NCBI GenBank assembly: GCA_903895855.1
Contig: CAITVN010000189.1
Location: forward strand, 1-64,000
Source of the DNA: Oligoflexia bacterium
GTDB taxonomy: Bacteria; Bdellovibrionota; UBA1018
Reading direction: 5' to 3'
Length of the DNA: 64,000 nucleotides
Part shown: one piece after another, positions 55,289-62,350 of the stretch
How the letters are laid out: the number at the start of each line of letters is the position of its first letter
How positions within the stretch are numbered: the first letter of the stretch is position 1
The notes under the pieces: model-generated
Databases searched by the model: none
Seen by the model: only the letters and a program-made list of their open reading frames with translations
Told to the model about the DNA's origin: nothing
Position numbers and translations under genes: made by a program

Positions 55289-56776
55289 TTAGTCGCCTCG
55301 AAATTCATGATCGTGACAAGTGAGCGTTTCGCCATCACACATGTCGGCAGCGGCGATCTCTTTTGGCTCAGAAAGTTGGTCAACGCTGGGCGCAATATTA
55401 CTCCACCGAATTTTTAGGATTTTTGAAGCTGTATAAAGTGTGTATCTGAGTTTTTGGTAAGTGACAGCGTCGTATTGAGGGCGCCACTTGACGGTGAGAA
55501 GACCACTGGTTGAATTGGGTTCAGCTGGGTCGATGACCTCGCCATAGGTTGTTTTTTGGGTAGCAGGAAATTTCAGCGTTGCCAGGTAAGAAACTGATGA
55601 GCTTGAATAGAGGTTGGGGTCATAGAACTGAGACGACCTCGAAATCGGAAAAATCACAAATAGGCTATCGCATTTGGCTTCGCCCGTTGTGCATTTGCCG
55701 ACGTCGGTGGTTTCTGTCCAGCCCCCAAGGTTTTTGAAAATCGTATCGTATTGTTCCATGAACGTTGAAGTGGTTGTGTAGAGGGTCGCTTCTGATTTCC
55801 AGAGCCAATGGTTGTCGGTGTTGTAACCACGGTACCTCATTGACTTGAGATTCGAAACGTCAGCTGAGAAGGCCGCGCTCAGTGACTCTCTCAGTGAGTT
55901 TGATACCCACGCGTAGACGGGCTCGCTGATGCTGCCAGTTCGGGTGCCCCATTCGATTTGATTCCATGGCGTCGAAACGTTTGACCACTTGCCGGTGAAA
56001 TAGCCCGCGTGTCCAACGACGGGGTCAGCGACGATCTGTGGGTGAGCGATGAGTTCGCCTGCGTTTAGTTCGATCGCCGGTCCGGTGATGAGGTTGTCGG
56101 CTAAAGCGGTCACGCTCCACGGGTCAGTGTAGCCCGCTTGAACCATTTTATTTCTTAAGGCTTCGCCTATTTTTCTCAAATGTCCGAATCCATAAACGTG
56201 AGAGCAAAGTTCACCGTCAATGAACCATTGTTGATTGCTCGAATAATAGTGGCCTTCTGGGTGCAAGGTCACCAACTGTACTTTAGTAATTTTGAAATGG
56301 TTTGAGGGTGCTACATATTCTGGTGCTCGATCTAAGAGTTGGCTTTCGGGTAATCCACAAGTTTCTTGTTCTTCGCAAATCCCGTTGCCGTTGCTTGGAG
56401 TGAGTTCGGTCAGTTCATTCAGAGTCCAGGCGTAGACCCCTTGCATGTCCGTCTTTGCATTTCCGTTTGGGTGGCCAGTGAATGGCATGACATGAGCGCC
56501 CCACGGCCCAAGCGACACTTTGATTTGCTTTGCGTTTGAGTTAGTCAAAAGCAAGTGATCATTACCGACGGTGTAGTTGAACGGTAAGTTTAGCGTCATG
56601 CCCGTTTCGTCGCACACGGTTGATTGCGATAGAGTTGCGGTATTTTTGCTGCAAGAAGAGATCGATAAAAAAGTTAGAATCGCGGTTAGGCCGATGCCGA
56701 GAGAGAAAAGAAGAGGCAGTGGGGCTCGTCGTCGAAGGGTGGCCGGGCGCTTGAAATCGTTCTCTAGTGTGTTCAC
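55289..56776 (-). CDS. Large lipoprotein of unknown function
   Basis: A 495-residue exported protein. The N-terminus is unusually long and basic (RPATLRRRAPLPLL) before the hydrophobic segment and lipobox (SISSC, Cys about 42). The mature part is beta-rich with many Trp and Tyr residues and paired cysteines (CEEQETC, CTTGEAKC, CDGETLTC). No family was recognised. Confidence 0.55.
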   Translation of the reverse strand: MNTLENDFKRPATLRRRAPLPLLFSLGIGLTAILTFLSISSCSKNTATLSQSTVCDETGMTLNLPFNYTVGNDHLLLTNSNAKQIKVSLGPWGAHVMPFTGHPNGNAKTDMQGVYAWTLNELTELTPSNGNGICEEQETCGLPESQLLDRAPEYVAPSNHFKITKVQLVTLHPEGHYYSSNQQWFIDGELCSHVYGFGHLRKIGEALRNKMVQAGYTDPWSVTALADNLITGPAIELNAGELIAHPQIVADPVVGHAGYFTGKWSNVSTPWNQIEWGTRTGSISEPVYAWVSNSLRESLSAAFSADVSNLKSMRYRGYNTDNHWLWKSEATLYTTTSTFMEQYDTIFKNLGGWTETTDVGKCTTGEAKCDSLFVIFPISRSSQFYDPNLYSSSSVSYLATLKFPATQKTTYGEVIDPAEPNSTSGLLTVKWRPQYDAVTYQKLRYTLYTASKILKIRWSNIAPSVDQLSEPKEIAAADMCDGETLTCHDHEFRGD

Positions 56777-56895
56777 GGTTTAACTTATCGGAAAAATCAG
56801 GCTAAAGCTTTAACCGAGGTTTTTGAAAAATGTGAATGAATTCATAGTCGTGGGTTGTGTGCTCTTTGAAACTATGAAATCATCACTGCAAGTCG

Positions 56896-57696
56896 ATGCC
56901 TATTTTTAAAACTTTACCCAGCCTATTCAAAAGGCCCGCGTTTTCGGCCCTTTGTTGTCAGATACTGGCGGTCGCTGCGATTGCTGCCTTCGGCATTTTT
57001 AATAATCGAATTTTGATTCAGTTCGTGCACCTCAATTTGTCGATGACAGGGGTATCGGTCATCGGTGGCTTGCTTGCTGCCGTATTTGGGTACCTCTTGG
57101 GATTGACCCGTTGGTGGTGGATAGCCATCAATTTTGCTTTTCTGCCCTTAGTTACTTTGGGTACGGGGGTTGGCATTTCACGGTGGGTATTTTTCGGTGG
57201 ATTTGCTTTGTTGCTTGCCTTGAATTGGAATAGTTTTCGTGACCGTGTACCGCTGTATTTGACGAGTGATCGAGGGTACGAAGCTCTTCATGGGTTTTTG
57301 TCTACACTTTCTGCAGGTGATTTTCGTTTCATTGACCTGGGCTGCGGATTTTCAGGGGCACTTAGCTATTTGTCTCGTCGTTTTATCGACGCGAGGTTTG
57401 AGGGAGTCGAGACTGCCCCAATGGTGTTTCTCGTCTCTTGGTTTCGTTCATTGATGGGAAAATTCAAGGTGCGTTACTGCGATATCTGGAAAACCGATTT
57501 GTCTCAGTATGATGTGGTTTACTGTTTTTTGTCGCCGGTGCCGATGCCTGAACTCTGGATAAAAGCTCAGCGTGAAATGACCCGCGGAAGCCACTTGGTG
57601 AGCAATACCTTTGTGATTCCGGGGGTAAAGCCCGATCGTGTGATTGAGCTCAATGATTGGCGAAAAAGTTCGATTTACGTTTATAAGATTGGGTAA
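56896..57696 (+). CDS. Membrane-anchored methyltransferase-like protein
   Basis: A 266-residue protein with about four transmembrane helices in residues 20-115, followed by a class I SAM-methyltransferase-like domain whose motif I is FIDLGCGFSGAL near residue 148. A VYCFLSPVPMPELW stretch suits motif IV. Substrate unknown; similar proteins are annotated only as methyltransferases. Single gene. Confidence 0.6.
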   Translation: MPIFKTLPSLFKRPAFSALCCQILAVAAIAAFGIFNNRILIQFVHLNLSMTGVSVIGGLLAAVFGYLLGLTRWWWIAINFAFLPLVTLGTGVGISRWVFFGGFALLLALNWNSFRDRVPLYLTSDRGYEALHGFLSTLSAGDFRFIDLGCGFSGALSYLSRRFIDARFEGVETAPMVFLVSWFRSLMGKFKVRYCDIWKTDLSQYDVVYCFLSPVPMPELWIKAQREMTRGSHLVSNTFVIPGVKPDRVIELNDWRKSSIYVYKIG

Positions 57697-57742
57697 TTGG
57701 CGGTGGTTTTCGGGCGCATTTTTGTGTATGAACTCGTAAACT

Positions 57743-58249
57743 ATGAGCTTAGATAAAACCCCTGCACTGAAATCATTTCTTTCAACCTACATTGCTGATG
57801 CCGACCAAGAGCAAGATGCCGAGACTTTTGCGCGTTTTTTGTCGACGTCGTCTGGCGCGCAAGCCGCGCAGGTAGTTGCCGAACTCAAGCGAGCGATTGA
57901 CTCTAGCGCTTGGTCGATTGAAGACTTGGGTGTGATCTCAAACCGTTGGTTTGGTGATGCTGACGAAGCTAAGGCTTGGTTAAGCGATGTCGCGAGTGCG
58001 TTGTCTTCGGGCGGCGATTCGGCAAATGCTGGCGGTGCGGTTGTCGTGAAAGACAGCAATGGCGCCGTGTTGAGCGAAGGCGATTCTGTCATGGTGATCA
58101 AAGACCTTAAAGTCAAAGGTGGATCTAGTGATTTGAAGCGCGGCACTTTGGTGAAGAAAATTCATCTCATCGATGACGCCGAGAACGTCGAGTGCCGAGT
58201 CGATGGCAGCACTCTGGTTTTGAAGACTTGTTTCTTGAAGAAAGCGTAA
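57743..58249 (+). CDS. PhnA-domain protein
   Basis: A 168-residue protein whose C-terminal 65 residues (VVKDSNGAVLSEGDSVMVIKDLKVKGGSSDLKRGT-like, in segments) match the PhnA domain found in proteins once linked to alkylphosphonate use. The typical N-terminal zinc ribbon is missing; instead residues 1-95 are acidic and helical. Function of the family is uncertain. Confidence 0.65.
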   Translation: MSLDKTPALKSFLSTYIADADQEQDAETFARFLSTSSGAQAAQVVAELKRAIDSSAWSIEDLGVISNRWFGDADEAKAWLSDVASALSSGGDSANAGGAVVVKDSNGAVLSEGDSVMVIKDLKVKGGSSDLKRGTLVKKIHLIDDAENVECRVDGSTLVLKTCFLKKA

Positions 58250-58354
58250 ATCCGCGTTTTGGCTTTGCTCGGGCAAGTACCTGCCAGATCTAGAGGTTGG
58301 TGAAACAATCTCCGCAGACACCTGTATTACTTTTCGATTTCTAACTGATTAAGA

Positions 58355-58454
58355 AACTAACCTATTCTTTAGGCACGCCTTTCTTGGCTCGCCCGCATCG
58401 CGGCTTCGTCGCGAACGCCTCACGCTTGCGGGAGGCCCGCAGAATAGGTTAGTT
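58355..58454. repeat. 14-bp inverted repeat around a structured 72-base segment
   Basis: AACTAACCTATTCT at 58355-58368 and its exact complement at 58441-58454 enclose a GC-rich segment with internal stems, for example GCCTC paired with GAGGC. The right arm reaches six bases into the end of the minus-strand gene. It could act as a terminator, a small RNA or a small mobile element. Confidence 0.6.
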
Positions 58455-58931
58455 CACAGCGCCTAAGTAAAAACCAATGAGAGCCATGATGGTTGAGTTC
58501 TTTGTGTCGCCACTCGTATTACGAAAACTTCTCGAATAAGTGCCGTCGACGAACCAACGTTGAATACTGACTCGCCCGCCGGTTCTCCAGCCGTATTCGT
58601 TTGAAATGTCATGCGATGTGAAAAAATTAGCGTAAGTTCCGGCCGATAAACTCACTTCTCTAGTGAAGTAATACCGCAAGACCGAGGGCACCAGAATCGA
58701 ATTGATCGGAGCTCCGGGTACGAGGGTGTTTAAAAAAAGACCGCCACTTTCTAGCATCAAGTGGTCAATCATGTGTACGCCCATGAGTAGACCTCCGCCC
58801 AATGTGACAGCACTCGCGGTTGAGTCGCGATTTACATTGCCGACGACCGAGAAAGACATCCAGGCTCGAGCCGATTGCGATGTGAGAAGTGCGAGTGTCG
58901 ACAGTACCAAGAAACTTTTGCGAAAATTCAT
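58449..58931 (-). CDS. Putative outer-membrane beta-barrel protein
   Basis: A 160-residue protein with a signal peptide (LVLSTLALLTSQSARA). The mature part shows alternating hydrophobic strands with aromatic ends (YYFTREVSLSAGTYANFF, VDGTYSRSF), consistent with a small beta-barrel, and ends in a hydrophobic strand (IMALIGFYLGAVN). Predicted from pattern only. Confidence 0.5.
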   Translation of the reverse strand: MNFRKSFLVLSTLALLTSQSARAWMSFSVVGNVNRDSTASAVTLGGGLLMGVHMIDHLMLESGGLFLNTLVPGAPINSILVPSVLRYYFTREVSLSAGTYANFFTSHDISNEYGWRTGGRVSIQRWFVDGTYSRSFRNTSGDTKNSTIMALIGFYLGAVN

Positions 58932-59128
58932 TTCAATGCCCTCGAGTTCAAGTCTACGCGCACTCGGGCAGGTAGTCTAATGGGTGAGGGTAGGTAGAAA
59001 GGGGTAGGCAAAAAAGGGTCAGTCAGGTTGCCCATGCGGGGATACGTCGTTTGTTTCGCATCGGCAAAATTTCTAAAATTTGTCTGAATTTGGCTGAATT
59101 CACTCTTTTAGTTTGACCGTTTTTTTAT

Positions 59129-59166
59129 AACTAAGGTTTTAGTTGATAGTAACTAAAACTTTAGTT
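59129..59166. promoter_or_regulatory. Two operator-like dyads upstream of BlaI-type gene
   Basis: AACTAAGGTTTTAGTT (59129-59144) and AACTAAAACTTTAGTT (59151-59166) are dyads sharing AACTAA/TTAGTT half sites. They lie 32 bases before the BlaI-like start. BlaI-family repressors bind such paired dyads and repress their own operon, so autoregulation is likely. Confidence 0.6.
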
Positions 59167-59198
59167 GCATTCTTACTTAAGAAAAAGTGAGGGTTGAA

Positions 59199-59576
59199 AT
59201 GTCAAAATTACTGACTGATGTCGAACTGGAGTTGATGAATATTTTGTGGAAGCTCGGAGAAGGAAGCGTGCACGACGTTCTTGCGCTCATGAGTGCTGAC
59301 CGCAAGCTTGCCTACACGTCGGTCTCAACGATGCTTAGAATTCTTGAACAGAAAAAAGTCTTAGTCTCGAGAAAAGAGGGGCGTGGGCACCTTTACTCAC
59401 CGCTACTGACGAAGCAGAGTTACGAATCGACCAGCCTTCACCATTTGGTAGAGAATGTTTTTGATGGCACGCCCGCGACTTTGGTGAAGCGATTACTCGA
59501 TTCTGAAAAGTTATCTAACGATGAGTTGAAATCAATCAAGGCGCTTTTCACAGAGCGACTCCAGAAAAACTCATGA
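59199..59576 (+). CDS. BlaI/MecI-type transcriptional repressor
   Basis: A 125-residue winged-helix repressor. LTDVELELMNILWKLGEGS and LAYTSVSTMLRILEQKKVL are the typical BlaI/CopY recognition region. The second half forms the dimerisation helices. The ATG at 59199 follows GAGGG. It is usually encoded next to a BlaR1-like M56 metallopeptidase sensor; here a short membrane protein follows instead. Confidence 0.8.
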   Translation: MSKLLTDVELELMNILWKLGEGSVHDVLALMSADRKLAYTSVSTMLRILEQKKVLVSRKEGRGHLYSPLLTKQSYESTSLHHLVENVFDGTPATLVKRLLDSEKLSNDELKSIKALFTERLQKNS

Positions 59577-59587
59577 AGGGGTGAGAA

Positions 59588-60052
59588 ATGAAAAGCTATC
59601 TCGAAATCAATCTGCTTATTCTGGTGTCGTTCGGCATTTTCACCGGCCTGCGTGGGCTCATTGGCAGCGGTTTTTCTGCGAGGTTTTGGCTTCGGTTTGG
59701 GCAAAGTCTTTTGGCCTCTTGCCTCGTTCTATTCATGGGTGTGAGTGGATTGCCCAAGTCTGGGCGCTTTCAACCGATCAACCACAGTTGGTCGAACTTT
59801 GAAGGCATGAGTCGCGTGAATGAGGCACTGATCTCGGGGCAAAAAACAATTCAGACTCAAGGGCTCGTGTTTGATGGGGGTTTTTTTCGGTACTTTTCAG
59901 GTTCGACGTTCTCGTGGGTTCTTGTTGTGATTTTCAGCGTGATCATCGCCGGGTTGCAGCTTCGGAGACGACGCCCCAGTTCTCAGTCATCTCGGCTGGT
60001 CGCCTCAATTCGCTTTTCACTATACCTGGCTTCCTCGAATTCAACGGCCTGA
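59588..60052 (+). CDS. Short membrane protein, BlaR1-N-terminus-like
   Basis: A 154-residue protein with about three transmembrane segments (near 5-28, 38-58 and 108-128) in the order seen at the start of BlaR1-type sensors, but with no HExxH peptidase domain and no sensor domain. It starts 11 bases after the repressor and ends about 145 bases before the tRNA fragment. It could be a truncated sensor or a small independent protein. The likeness to BlaR1 is weak. Confidence 0.5.
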   Translation: MKSYLEINLLILVSFGIFTGLRGLIGSGFSARFWLRFGQSLLASCLVLFMGVSGLPKSGRFQPINHSWSNFEGMSRVNEALISGQKTIQTQGLVFDGGFFRYFSGSTFSWVLVVIFSVIIAGLQLRRRRPSSQSSRLVASIRFSLYLASSNSTA

Positions 60053-60135
60053 CGCCTAATTCCATCTTAAAATATCGATTAAGAACGAAAGTCTCAGTTT
60101 CGAAACGAAACGGGCAGTTGCGCACGCACATAAGA

Positions 60136-60166
60136 AAAAACCCGCTTGATTTCGCGGGTTTCTCTT
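60136..60166. terminator. Bidirectional terminator, formerly of the tRNA-Ser gene
   Basis: AAACCCGC and GCGGGTTT form a stem with an eight-base loop and T/A runs on both sides. It stands downstream of the tRNA-Ser 3' end on the minus strand, where the original tRNA terminator would be, and also after the membrane-protein gene on the plus strand. Confidence 0.7.
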
Positions 60167-60196
60167 AAAAAAAACTTCACCAATGCACTATAAAAA

Positions 60197-60254
60197 TGGC
60201 GGAGAGGGAGGGATTTGAACCCTCGGAACCATTTCTGGTTCACACGCTTTCGAG
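60197..60254 (-). other. 3' fragment of tRNA-Ser(CGA): probable attachment site
   Basis: On the minus strand these 58 bases read as the 3' part of a serine tRNA: anticodon loop CTCGAAA, stem side GCGTG, long variable arm AACC/GGTT, T arm GAGGG with TTCAAAT and CCCTC, acceptor end CCTCTCCGCCA. The 5' half is absent; upstream of the loop the sequence no longer pairs. A tRNA truncated exactly at the anticodon loop is the classic scar left where an integrative element inserted. Confidence 0.75.
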
Positions 60255-60260
60255 TGGATT

Positions 60261-60283
60261 AAGCCTATTTTTAGGCTTTTTTT
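60261..60283 (+). terminator. Terminator-like hairpin next to the tRNA fragment
   Basis: AAGCCTA and TAGGCTT with a four-base loop, then five more T. No gene on the plus strand directly precedes it; it may shield the island from outside transcription. The 150 bases after it (60284-60433) show no gene. Confidence 0.5.
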
Positions 60284-60433
60284 CAACCGATTGATTTATC
60301 AGTAGTTCTTTAACAATAACGAAAACATGAGTTCATCTGGGTGGGTTATCTAAAGTCAGTTAGTGTCGGCGAATATCAATGAGTTTCGTTTATGTTTCCG
60401 CCTAAATTCCGCCCAACTTTTTCAGAAGAAGAA

Positions 60434-60745
60434 TCAAGCGGCAAGCGCGTCGTCTGGCTTATCGGGTTTGATGACTACTGACAACCCGAGCACGAGCGAT
60501 GCTTTCAATAAGAAGTCCATACTCACTTGGCTGACTTGACCGGCTTCCATTCTAGCGATGGCTGGCTGCTTGCTGCCGATCAGTTTTGCAACGTCAGCTT
60601 GAGAGAGCCCCTTTTTTAAGCGAGTGGCCTTAAGGCGCAGAATCAGGCGTTTCTTTTGACGAATGAGCATCATTTCAATGTCAGAAAGCCCGAGCGATTT
60701 GCCCAGTTCTTTAGCCGTGCTAAAGCGAATGAGTTCTTTTTTCAT
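60434..60745 (-). CDS. HTH antitoxin (HigA-like)
   Basis: A 103-residue protein with an XRE-type helix-turn-helix (LRLKATRLKKGLSQADVAKL, then SKQPAIARMEAG) in residues 35-85. It sits downstream of a short RelE/HigB-like gene whose stop overlaps its ATG by four bases, the toxin-first order of higBA systems. The antitoxin seems intact while the toxin is not. Confidence 0.75.
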   Translation of the reverse strand: MKKELIRFSTAKELGKSLGLSDIEMMLIRQKKRLILRLKATRLKKGLSQADVAKLIGSKQPAIARMEAGQVSQVSMDFLLKASLVLGLSVVIKPDKPDDALAA

Positions 60746-60879
60746 AATCCAATTCTCCTAATGCGTTCTCTGATTAAGTCGGCCGCAGGGTCATCGAATA
60801 GGGCGAATACATCTTCGATGATGTCTCTCGGGGCATCTTGAAGTTCGCGCCTGGGCTGTTTTAGAATGACTATCTCCAT
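60742..60879 (-). pseudogene. Truncated RelE/HigB-like toxin
   Basis: A 45-codon reading frame that starts like a HigB/RelE toxin (MEIVILKQPRRELQDAPRDI, then DVFALFDD) but stops after about 40 percent of the normal length of 100-110 residues, missing the catalytic C-terminal strands. The coupled overlap with the antitoxin is kept, so an internal deletion is more likely than a simple stop mutation. Probably non-toxic. Confidence 0.6.
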
Positions 60880-61027
60880 AATCCCTAATTTCAGAATATA
60901 ACAGTATTGGTATATATGTCGAATCAAGAGTTTGGCTGGGGGAAATGGGCACCATGAGTGAAGGTTTCTACGAAATCACTCTTTGAAAATTTGCATAACG
61001 AACCCTCTTCCCCTAGATTTGTGAGTA

Positions 61028-62023
61028 ATGAGTCTGAATGATATTTTGCGATTATTCGTCGGGGTAACCAATGCCGACTTAGAAGCTTTAATTGCGCAGG
61101 AGATGCGCCTAGGAGCCACTTTTGAACGATTAGTTGCCCCCCCATTGCCCAGCCTAAAGTTCCACTACTTTATTCAATTTGTTAATCGCCAAGCTGAGCC
61201 TCAAATTATAGCGGGGTTAGGCAGTGACTTTAATGAGAAGAAAGCTTACCGAAAAGCGGTCTTTGAGTACTTTGAGAGAAAAATGTTTTTTGAGGTAGGG
61301 GGTAAACATGGCTTTATTTCAACCAACGGGATAGCTGCCCACCGATATAAAAGTCTTGCTGAACGGGCCGCTCGGTTTGAGCTGAATGAGCGAGATTCAT
61401 TTTTGAGACATTGGTATTCGAGTTGTCCATTCCTAAAGCTTGAACCTACTCTGGATTCAAGAGTCGCCGAAATAGTCCAGGATTTATCGGCCAAGGGCTG
61501 GAGCGTCTTATTTCGAAAGACCTATTTGGGCCTAGCTTCAACGACTTTGGCATTTATCGTAAATGATAAAACTCAGGGATTTGCTCTAGGGCTTTCATCA
61601 GGAAGGGGAGAAAAATTTGATTCGGAAAAGGCATTGATGGAAGCGATCGTAAACCTTTTTTTCGGTCATGAAGGTAAGTCCGACGGTGATCTACTGAAGG
61701 ATTTAGAAACTGATGGGGTTGATTCACTAGTGGGGCATCGCACCTATTGGCTTTTAAAGCATCAAATTCCGTCTTGGATATTAAATGAAGGCCTGGGCGA
61801 TCAAACAGCGAACAAGAGGGGTGACGCATTTCACCCAGCCGAAATTGAAAAAACAGAGTCCGTTTTTGAGTTGTCAACGAATCCAATTCCAGTGATAGCA
61901 GTGAAATCGGCCAATTTGCTCGATCTTCCCATCGGAGTCGATTTAGAGCGAAACTTCGAAATTATGGCCCGCAATGGTTTAAAGTTGTGCCCCAACCCGC
62001 CACTTCCACACCCCATTCCATAG
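61028..62023 (+). CDS. YcaO-domain protein (locus B)
   Basis: A 331-residue YcaO-like protein. FEYFER (Glu80-Arg84), STNGIAAH (98-105) and ELNERD (118-123) match in order the motifs of the locus A protein and of the family's ATP site. The C-terminus ends NPPLPHPIP, containing the PxPxP pattern that marks azoline-forming YcaO cyclodehydratases. It is followed by a small peptide gene and a binding-protein gene. No E1-like partner or dehydrogenase is in the window. The ATG at 61028 has only a weak ribosome site. Confidence 0.75.
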   Translation: MSLNDILRLFVGVTNADLEALIAQEMRLGATFERLVAPPLPSLKFHYFIQFVNRQAEPQIIAGLGSDFNEKKAYRKAVFEYFERKMFFEVGGKHGFISTNGIAAHRYKSLAERAARFELNERDSFLRHWYSSCPFLKLEPTLDSRVAEIVQDLSAKGWSVLFRKTYLGLASTTLAFIVNDKTQGFALGLSSGRGEKFDSEKALMEAIVNLFFGHEGKSDGDLLKDLETDGVDSLVGHRTYWLLKHQIPSWILNEGLGDQTANKRGDAFHPAEIEKTESVFELSTNPIPVIAVKSANLLDLPIGVDLERNFEIMARNGLKLCPNPPLPHPIP

Positions 62024-62091
62024 GCGCACTCATCGCCTTTGGTGTATTTAGTCCGCTTTCAAAAATTCACTTTTAATTGTGATTACTGCCC

Positions 62092-62097
62092 TTGACA
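62092..62097 (+). promoter_or_regulatory. Consensus -35 box upstream of the small peptide gene
   Basis: A perfect TTGACA lies 61 bases before the start of the peptide gene, in the gap after YcaO. A clear -10 box at the right spacing was not found (TACTTA at 17 bases is poor). A private promoter for the peptide would fit a precursor gene needing high expression. Confidence 0.3.
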
Positions 62098-62158
62098 AAA
62101 TGACGCACTTGGTCTACTTAACCGTCCTTACCGTCAACCTTTCTAATTTGGAGGTCTC

Positions 62159-62329
62159 ATGAAGAAAATTGTAGTTGGAATAGTGCTACTGATGGCGGCT
62201 ATAACTGAATTGATGATGTCGAAAGCATTTAAGGTCAAAGTATTAAAAGATGGCACCACCATTGCTGGCGAAGGCTCAGGTGGGTCATCCACATGTGGCG
62301 TTGTCAAAGGCAGATCTAAGAAATCCTAA
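62159..62329 (+). CDS. Small Ser/Thr/Cys/Gly-rich peptide, candidate YcaO substrate
   Basis: A 56-residue peptide with an ideal ribosome site (GGAGG, four bases from the ATG). Residues 1-20 are hydrophobic (KKIVVGIVLLMAAITELMM), then a basic stretch and a C-terminal part GEGSGGSSTCGVVKG rich in the residues that YcaO enzymes convert to azolines. It lies between YcaO and the binding-protein gene. It may be the precursor of a modified peptide. The hydrophobic N-terminus is unusual for such leaders and could instead be a signal peptide or membrane anchor. Confidence 0.6.
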   Translation: MKKIVVGIVLLMAAITELMMSKAFKVKVLKDGTTIAGEGSGGSSTCGVVKGRSKKS

Positions 62330-62350
62330 ACCCCATTTTGGAGCACACCC

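Noticed and set aside
60053-60433. Complete tRNA gene at 60.2 kb
   Set aside because: Only the 3' half pairs correctly; the D arm and 5' acceptor strand are absent.
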